From contig JAQERH010000061.1 in NCBI GenBank assembly GCA_027698105.1, positions 1 to 10,246 on the forward strand: a stretch of 10,246 nucleotides of DNA, in the 5' to 3' direction. Below the pieces are notes generated by a model. It was not told the DNA's origin. It saw nothing but the letters and a program-made list of their open reading frames with translations, and did not search any database. Shown here piece by piece: positions 6,499 to 10,246 of the stretch. Position numbers and translations under genes: made by a program. Position 1 is the stretch's first letter. Every line of letters begins with the position of its first letter. The stretch comes from Lachnospiraceae bacterium AM93-12TA. GTDB taxonomy: Bacteria; Bacillota; Clostridia; Lachnospirales; Lachnospiraceae.

Positions 6499-6532
6499 AA
6501 CTGTATGATGAGACAGAGAAGGAGGAATTGTC

Positions 6533-7033
6533 ATGAAAATTGCAATTATTTATTACAGCAAGACTGGAAATACCAGAGAAATGGGATCTGTCATCGCAGA
6601 GGGAATTGAGCGGGCCGGAGGGGAGGCCAGACTGTTTTCGATTGAGGAGCCAATGGATCAGGAATATCTGGATGCCTGCGACGGAGTCATTATCGGAACT
6701 CCGACCTGGGTAGCCAATACCTGCTGGCAGATTAAGAAGTGGTTTGATGTGGACAGCCGGGAACTGAATCTGGCAGGAAAGCTGGGAGGCGTTTACGCCA
6801 CTGCCCACTATGCCCAGGGAGGTGCAGACGTAGCGCTTCTCACCATGATCGGCCATATGATGGTAAAAGGTATGGTGCTTTATTCTGGAGGAGCATCTCT
6901 CGGAAAGCCGTTCATTCATTTAGGCCCGGTAGCTCTGGATTCTGTGGGAACCCACTTTGAGGACTGCAAGGAGGATTTCCGAATCTATGGAGAACGGTTT
7001 GCGAAGAAGGCTGGAGAGCTGTTTGAGAGATAG
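6533..7033 (+). CDS. Flavodoxin family FMN-binding protein, WrbA/NAD(P)H:quinone oxidoreductase-like
   Basis: A 166-residue single-domain flavodoxin-fold protein, presumably cytosolic and FMN-binding. The N-terminal strand MKIAIIYYS is followed by the phosphate loop SKTGNT (9-14). The second FMN loop is GTPTWVANTCW (55-65), with Trp residues placed to stack on the flavin. AHYAQGGADVALLTMIGHMMVKGMV (about 91-115) resembles the WrbA-type segment GGxE followed by a helix and HHGM. Family members carry electrons or reduce quinones by two electrons, limiting oxidative stress. Whether this one is an electron carrier or an enzyme cannot be decided by eye. Its length fits the short flavodoxin class; E. 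coli WrbA is somewhat longer. AAGGAGG (6519-6525) lies 7 nt before the ATG. It has its own promoter, and a hairpin follows. Confidence 0.85.
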   Translation: MKIAIIYYSKTGNTREMGSVIAEGIERAGGEARLFSIEEPMDQEYLDACDGVIIGTPTWVANTCWQIKKWFDVDSRELNLAGKLGGVYATAHYAQGGADVALLTMIGHMMVKGMVLYSGGASLGKPFIHLGPVALDSVGTHFEDCKEDFRIYGERFAKKAGELFER

Positions 7034-7055
7034 TGATAGTTTCTAAACAAAATGA

Positions 7056-7096
7056 CAGGCCGGAGGGCGTTCGGAGACGGACGGTTCTCCGGCCTG
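7056..7096 (+). terminator. Large hairpin after the flavodoxin gene, probable terminator
   Basis: CAGGCCGGAG (7056-7065) pairs perfectly with CTCCGGCCTG (7087-7096). Inside, CGTTC (7068-7072) can pair with GGACG (7079-7083) to extend the structure. The tail is only ATTTCTG, so the U-tract is weak and termination may be partial. It lies 22 nt after the flavodoxin stop. Confidence 0.6.
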
Positions 7097-7105
7097 ATTT
7101 CTGTC

Positions 7106-7127
7106 CGGCAGGCAGATTCTGCCGTTT
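7106..7127 (+). terminator. Second hairpin in the flavodoxin-pcrA gap
   Basis: CGGCAG (7106-7111) can pair with CTGCCG (7119-7124) across a 7-nt loop. Alternatively, GGCAG (7111-7115) can pair with CTGCC (7119-7123) across a 3-nt loop. Only TTT follows. It may back up the preceding hairpin or simply be a structured spacer. No gene is apparent between 7034 and 7223. Confidence 0.3.
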
Positions 7128-7144
7128 ACTGCGCTGAAACGAGG

Positions 7145-7173
7145 GTGACACAGGACGGAAAATATATTATAAT
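7145..7173 (+). promoter_or_regulatory. Promoter of pcrA
   Basis: GTGACA (7145-7150; five of six bases) and a perfect TATAAT (7168-7173) are separated by 17 nt. Predicted start is near 7180. The leader of about 45 nt begins with a short GCGG/CCGC stem-loop (7180-7193) ahead of the ribosome site. I saw no convincing LexA-type box here. Confidence 0.7.
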
Positions 7174-7223
7174 GGGAAAGCGGATTAAGCCGCAGAATTG
7201 TGAGAAATGATATAGGAGATAGT

Positions 7224-9749
7224 ATGGACAATAAATTCGAACTGTTAAATCCGAAGCAGAAAGAAGCGGTCTTTCATACAGAGGGGCCTCTGCTGGTGCT
7301 GGCCGGCGCCGGATCGGGAAAGACCAGGGTTCTGACTCACCGGATTGCCTATCTGATTGAGGAGAAGGGAGTAAATCCGTGGAATATCCTGGCCATTACC
7401 TTCACCAACAAGGCAGCGGCGGAGATGAGGGAACGTGTGGACAAGATTGTGGGCTTTGGCTCAGAGAGTATCTGGGTCAGCACCTTCCACTCTTCCTGCG
7501 TAAGGATTTTAAGACGTCATATCGACCGTCTGGGCTATGAGACCAGCTTCACGATTTACGATACAGACGATCAGCGCACGCTGATGAAGCAGATTTTCAA
7601 ACGTCTTCAGGTAGACACCAGGCAGTTTAAGGAGAGAGCTGTGCTCAGCAGGATTTCCTCCTTTAAAAACGATATGATAGATTCACAGGAAGCGCTCCAG
7701 AATGCAGGAGGCGATTTCCGGGAGAAAAAAATTGCAGAGCTTTATGCAGAATACCAGAAGGAACTGAAAAAGAACAATGCTCTTGATTTTGACGATCTGC
7801 TTTTAAAGACAGTGGAGCTGTTTGAGCAGGAAAGAGAGGTGCTGGAGTATTACCAGAATCGGTTCCGCTATATTATGGTGGACGAGTATCAGGATACGAA
7901 CCGGGTGCAGTTCAGGCTGGTAGATTTGCTGGCCGGAAAATACAGGAACATCTGTGTAGTAGGAGACGATGATCAGTCCATTTATAAGTTCCGGGGAGCT
8001 GACATTGAAAATATTTTAAGCTTTGAATCTGCATTTCCAGGAGCTCATGTGATTAAGCTGGAGCAGAATTACCGCTCCACCCAGAATATTTTAAATGCTG
8101 CCAATGAAGTGATCCGTCACAACAGAGGCAGAAAGGACAAGACACTTTGGACCTCCAACGGAGAGGGAGACCAGGTGCGTCTGGCTCAGTTTGACACAGC
8201 CTATGAGGAGGCGGATTACATAGTCAAGGATATTCTGGAGGAGACAGAAAAAGAAAACAGGCCGTTTTCTGATTTCGCTGTGCTTTACAGAACTAACGCC
8301 CAGTCCAGGCTTCTGGAGGAGAAATGTATTTTGTACAGTATTCCCTATCGTCTGGTTGGCGGTGTAAATTTCTATCAGAGAAAAGAGATTAAGGATATCC
8401 TGTCTTATTTAAAAACCATTGCCAACGGACAGGACGATCTGGCCGTGCAGAGAATTGTCAATGTGCCGAAGCGGGGAATCGGAGCCACCTCCATGGGCCG
8501 TGTGATTTCATTTGCCTCTGCCAATGGAATGAGCTTTTACGATGCTCTTTTAAGGGCCAGGGCAGTTCCTTCCATTGGAAAGGCAGCAGATAAGATTGCA
8601 GGCTTCACAGAACAGATTGAGGATTTCAAGGCCAGACTTTCAGAACTCACGATCAAGGAGCTGATTGAGGAGATTCTTGAAAAAACGGGATACAGGAAGG
8701 AAATCGAAGAAGAAGGAGAGGTAGAGTCTGAGACAAGGCTTCAGAATATCGAGGAGCTGGTTAATAAGGCGGCCGCCTACTGGGAGGGCGCAGAGGAGCC
8801 GACTCTGGGAGGCTTTCTGGAAGAGGTAGCTCTGGTGGCAGAGGTAGATAATATGGACGAATCAGAAAACAGAGTTGTCCTGATGACTCTTCACAGCGCC
8901 AAGGGACTGGAATTTCCTTACGTCTATTTAAGCGGAATGGAAGATGGCCTGTTCCCAAGCAGTATGTCTATTATGTCTGACGACGCTGATGCAGTGGAGG
9001 AAGAACGCCGTCTCTGCTATGTAGGTATTACAAGAGCCAGAGAGAGGCTGACTATGACGGCTGCCAGACAGCGGATGACCAATGGAGAAACGCGTTTTTC
9101 CAAGCTGAGCCGTTTTGTGGAAGAAATCCCTCCTATGCTTTTAAACAGGCAGAATCAGAAATCCATGTTCGCCAGAAGCGGATCCTGGACGGAAAACGGG
9201 GAAAGCGGCAGGCGCTCCGGAAGCACAGCAGGAGAGGGGCTGCACTTTGCGGACGATTTCGATGACAGCGGACTTCCCTGGGGCGATGATTTTGAGATGG
9301 AGAGAGAAGAGAGAGGGGCCTTTGGAAGAGGCGCTTCCAGCAGCGGGGCAGGTTCTTCCTGGGCAGGCAATTCCTCCTGGAGCAGCAGTTCCTTTGGGGG
9401 AGGCAGTTCCTACGGCGGCGCTTCTGTGTCAGGAAGAGACTGGGATCGCTCTACAGAAGGGTGGACTGCCCCGAAGCGTTCTGCTGGAATCAGCGCCTTT
9501 GGTCAGAAGCCGAATGCCTATGCTTCCAAAACAGCATCCCCGGCTCCTTCCTTTGGAAAGGCTTTTACGGTGCAGAAAGCGAAAAGCCTGGATTACAAAG
9601 AAGGAGACAGGGTACGGCATATGAAGTTTGGAGAGGGGACCGTGAAGGCCATCGCAGACGGAGGCAAGGATTATGAGGTAACCGTAGATTTCGACAAGGC
9701 AGGAGTGAAAAAAATGTTTGCATCTTTTGCCAAATTGAAAAAGATGTAA
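7224..9749 (+). CDS. pcrA: ATP-dependent DNA helicase PcrA (UvrD/Rep family, SF1A)
   Basis: An 841-residue 3'-5' DNA helicase for repair, rolling-circle replication and clearing RecA filaments or stalled RNA polymerase. Motifs in order: Q motif LNPKQKEAV (8-16), Walker A AGAGSGKT (27-34), motif Ia AITFTNKAAAEMRERV (57-72), motif II DEYQDTN (220-226), motif III VGDDDQSIYKFRGAD (246-260), motif IV QNYRST (281-286), motif V TLHSAKGLEFPYVYLSG (555-571), motif VI CYVGITRARERL (598-609). The C-terminus (about 788-841) is the Tudor-like domain with EGDRVRHMKFGEGTV, which in other PcrA proteins contacts RNA polymerase. Between them lies an acidic and Ser/Gly-rich linker of about 140 residues (645-787), making the protein about 100 residues longer than B. 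subtilis PcrA. AGGAG lies 5 nt before the ATG at 7224; an upstream in-frame GTG at 7200 lacks such a site. No pcrB or ligA neighbour is seen. Confidence 0.96.
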   Translation: MDNKFELLNPKQKEAVFHTEGPLLVLAGAGSGKTRVLTHRIAYLIEEKGVNPWNILAITFTNKAAAEMRERVDKIVGFGSESIWVSTFHSSCVRILRRHIDRLGYETSFTIYDTDDQRTLMKQIFKRLQVDTRQFKERAVLSRISSFKNDMIDSQEALQNAGGDFREKKIAELYAEYQKELKKNNALDFDDLLLKTVELFEQEREVLEYYQNRFRYIMVDEYQDTNRVQFRLVDLLAGKYRNICVVGDDDQSIYKFRGADIENILSFESAFPGAHVIKLEQNYRSTQNILNAANEVIRHNRGRKDKTLWTSNGEGDQVRLAQFDTAYEEADYIVKDILEETEKENRPFSDFAVLYRTNAQSRLLEEKCILYSIPYRLVGGVNFYQRKEIKDILSYLKTIANGQDDLAVQRIVNVPKRGIGATSMGRVISFASANGMSFYDALLRARAVPSIGKAADKIAGFTEQIEDFKARLSELTIKELIEEILEKTGYRKEIEEEGEVESETRLQNIEELVNKAAAYWEGAEEPTLGGFLEEVALVAEVDNMDESENRVVLMTLHSAKGLEFPYVYLSGMEDGLFPSSMSIMSDDADAVEEERRLCYVGITRARERLTMTAARQRMTNGETRFSKLSRFVEEIPPMLLNRQNQKSMFARSGSWTENGESGRRSGSTAGEGLHFADDFDDSGLPWGDDFEMEREERGAFGRGASSSGAGSSWAGNSSWSSSSFGGGSSYGGASVSGRDWDRSTEGWTAPKRSAGISAFGQKPNAYASKTASPAPSFGKAFTVQKAKSLDYKEGDRVRHMKFGEGTVKAIADGGKDYEVTVDFDKAGVKKMFASFAKLKKM

Positions 9750-9799
9750 TAAAATTTCTGTTTTTGAGGTAAATATATATAGTAAAAAGAGCAGGATAA

Positions 9800-9808
9800 T
9801 GGTATAAT
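9800..9808 (+). promoter_or_regulatory. Extended -10 promoter of the small membrane protein gene
   Basis: TGG directly precedes a perfect TATAAT (9803-9808), an extended -10 element. No good -35 is present at 16-18 nt upstream, but the region before it (about 9750-9790) is very A/T-rich, which may help polymerase binding. Predicted start is near 9815. There is no terminator hairpin between pcrA and this site, so readthrough from pcrA is also possible. Confidence 0.55.
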
Positions 9809-9846
9809 ATTGTCAGACAAATCTTATAGAGAAAGGATGTGGAACA

Positions 9847-10152
9847 ATGAATAAATTCGATATGATGGGCAAGGATGCTTTTAATCGTGTAGAAGAGATT
9901 ATGAATGCTACAAAACTGAATGAGTTCCTCCACAGAAAAGAAGAAGAGGAGAAGAAAAAAACCTGCGTACTCTGGATCCTGGCAATCATCGGCGTAATAG
10001 CCGCTGTAGCAGCCATTGCTTACGGAGTGTACCGCTTCTTTACACCAGATTATCTTGAGGATTTCGAAGATGACTTTGAAGACGATTTTGACGATGACTT
10101 TTTCGATGAGGAAGAGGCAAAGGCAGTAGAGAAGGAACAGGATCAGGAATAA
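9847..10152 (+). CDS. Small single-pass membrane protein with a highly acidic C-terminal tail
   Basis: A 101-residue protein whose family I do not recognise. The N-terminal 38 residues are charged and probably helical, ending in a Lys/Glu run (KEEEEKKK, 31-38). One hydrophobic segment (41-63, rich in Ile, Ala and Val) is a clear membrane helix. The tail (69-101) is strongly acidic, with an ED-FEDD-FEDD-FDDD-FFDEE rhythm in which Phe recurs every four residues or so. The positive-inside rule gives weak support for the N-terminus in the cytoplasm and the tail outside. There is no lipobox or cleavable signal. AAAGGA (9832-9837) lies 9 nt before the ATG. It has its own promoter and terminator. 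Its position after pcrA may be coincidental. No function is proposed. Confidence 0.8.
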   Translation: MNKFDMMGKDAFNRVEEIMNATKLNEFLHRKEEEEKKKTCVLWILAIIGVIAAVAAIAYGVYRFFTPDYLEDFEDDFEDDFDDDFFDEEEAKAVEKEQDQE

Positions 10153-10160
10153 AAGACAGG

Positions 10161-10192
10161 AGCCGGGGACCGAACAGGTTTCCGGCTTTTTT
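10161..10192 (+). terminator. Strong intrinsic terminator of the small membrane protein gene
   Basis: AGCCGGGGACC (10161-10171) pairs with GGTTTCCGGCT (10177-10187), an 11-bp stem with two G-T wobbles and loop GAACA. It is followed by TTTTTT (10187-10192). It begins 8 nt after the stop codon. Confidence 0.9.
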
Positions 10193-10202
10193 GCTTTATA
10201 GG

Positions 10203-10226
10203 AAAGTTCGACTTTCGTCGAACTTT
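10203..10226. repeat. Perfect 10-bp hairpin near the right edge
   Basis: AAAGTTCGAC (10203-10212) pairs with GTCGAACTTT (10217-10226) around loop TTTC. The flanks carry a short T-run on the plus strand and, through the complementary AAA, a short one on the minus strand. It could thus be a weak bidirectional terminator serving a convergent gene beyond the window, or a copy of a dispersed intergenic repeat. It lies only 10 nt after a strong terminator, so it is not needed for that gene. Confidence 0.5.
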
Positions 10227-10246
10227 TGAATGAAAATAGCCCGCAC

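Noticed and set aside
6341..6919. Long 192-codon open frame on the minus strand, antisense to the exporter end and flavodoxin
   Set aside because: It runs across the promoter region and a well-supported flavodoxin gene. Its translation is Ser/Cys/His-rich with no recognisable domain, and no convincing ribosome site was seen.
7174..7199. GCGG/CCGC stem-loop in the pcrA leader as a riboswitch or thermosensor
   Set aside because: A 4-bp stem in a leader of about 45 nt is too small and leaves the ribosome site free. Chance is the better explanation.
7200..7223. GTG start that would extend PcrA by 8 residues
   Set aside because: No ribosome site precedes it. AGGAG sits 5 nt before the ATG at 7224, and the Q motif follows at the usual distance from that start.
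9247..9624. 125-codon alternative frame within pcrA
   Set aside because: It is the +1 shadow of the Ser/Gly-rich linker. Low-complexity G/C-rich codons suppress stops in other frames, and the product looks like no protein family.
9750..9799. Possible terminator after pcrA
   Set aside because: The segment is A/T-rich with a T5 run, but no stem precedes the run, so I do not call one.

Overview
The window reads as chromosomal DNA of a Gram-positive anaerobe, most likely a gut Lachnospiraceae/Clostridia species. The reasons are strong AGGAGG-type ribosome sites, SigA-like promoters, a lipoprotein-type solute-binding protein, a YerC/YecD TrpR-like protein, a DUF1836 protein and a Firmicutes-type PcrA helicase with a C-terminal Tudor-like domain. 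Placement below class level is inference. I saw no rRNA, tRNA, CRISPR array or phage genes.

Left part (1-2216). The left edge carries two adjacent stem-loops that may be the end of an IS200/IS605-type element running off the window. A lipoprotein of the SsuA/ThiY (NMT1/THI5-like) solute-binding family follows on the minus strand. Divergent from it is yerC, which ends in a terminator whose hairpin lies inside the last codons of a convergent minus-strand DUF1836 (MerR-like) regulator gene.

Middle (2217-6448). A 169-bp divergent control region separates the DUF1836 gene from a three-gene plus-strand operon: a MarR-family regulator and two half-transporters that together form a heterodimeric ABC exporter. 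The genes overlap by 4 nt and 1 nt. The control region holds two good back-to-back promoters. A 15-bp palindrome fills most of the spacer of the DUF1836 promoter. Two copies of a TCCGATATC-cored palindrome lie in the MarR promoter, one between -35 and -10 and one just past the predicted start of transcription. The simplest reading is a MarR-autorepressed multidrug or antimicrobial efflux operon facing a probably autoregulated DUF1836 gene. The two ABC subunits show complementary degeneration of their nucleotide-binding sites, as in BmrCD, LmrCD and TM287/288.

Right part (6449-10246). A WrbA/flavodoxin-like FMN protein has its own promoter and a downstream hairpin. Next comes pcrA, an 841-residue SF1A helicase with an unusually long Ser/Gly-rich linker before its C-terminal domain. 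Last is a 101-residue single-pass membrane protein with a very acidic tail, its own extended -10 promoter and a strong terminator. A second perfect hairpin lies near the right edge.

Most of the window is ordinary core or near-core content, and I do not see a convincing wholly new system. The best leads are the divergent operator region, the enlarged PcrA linker and the acidic membrane protein beside pcrA.
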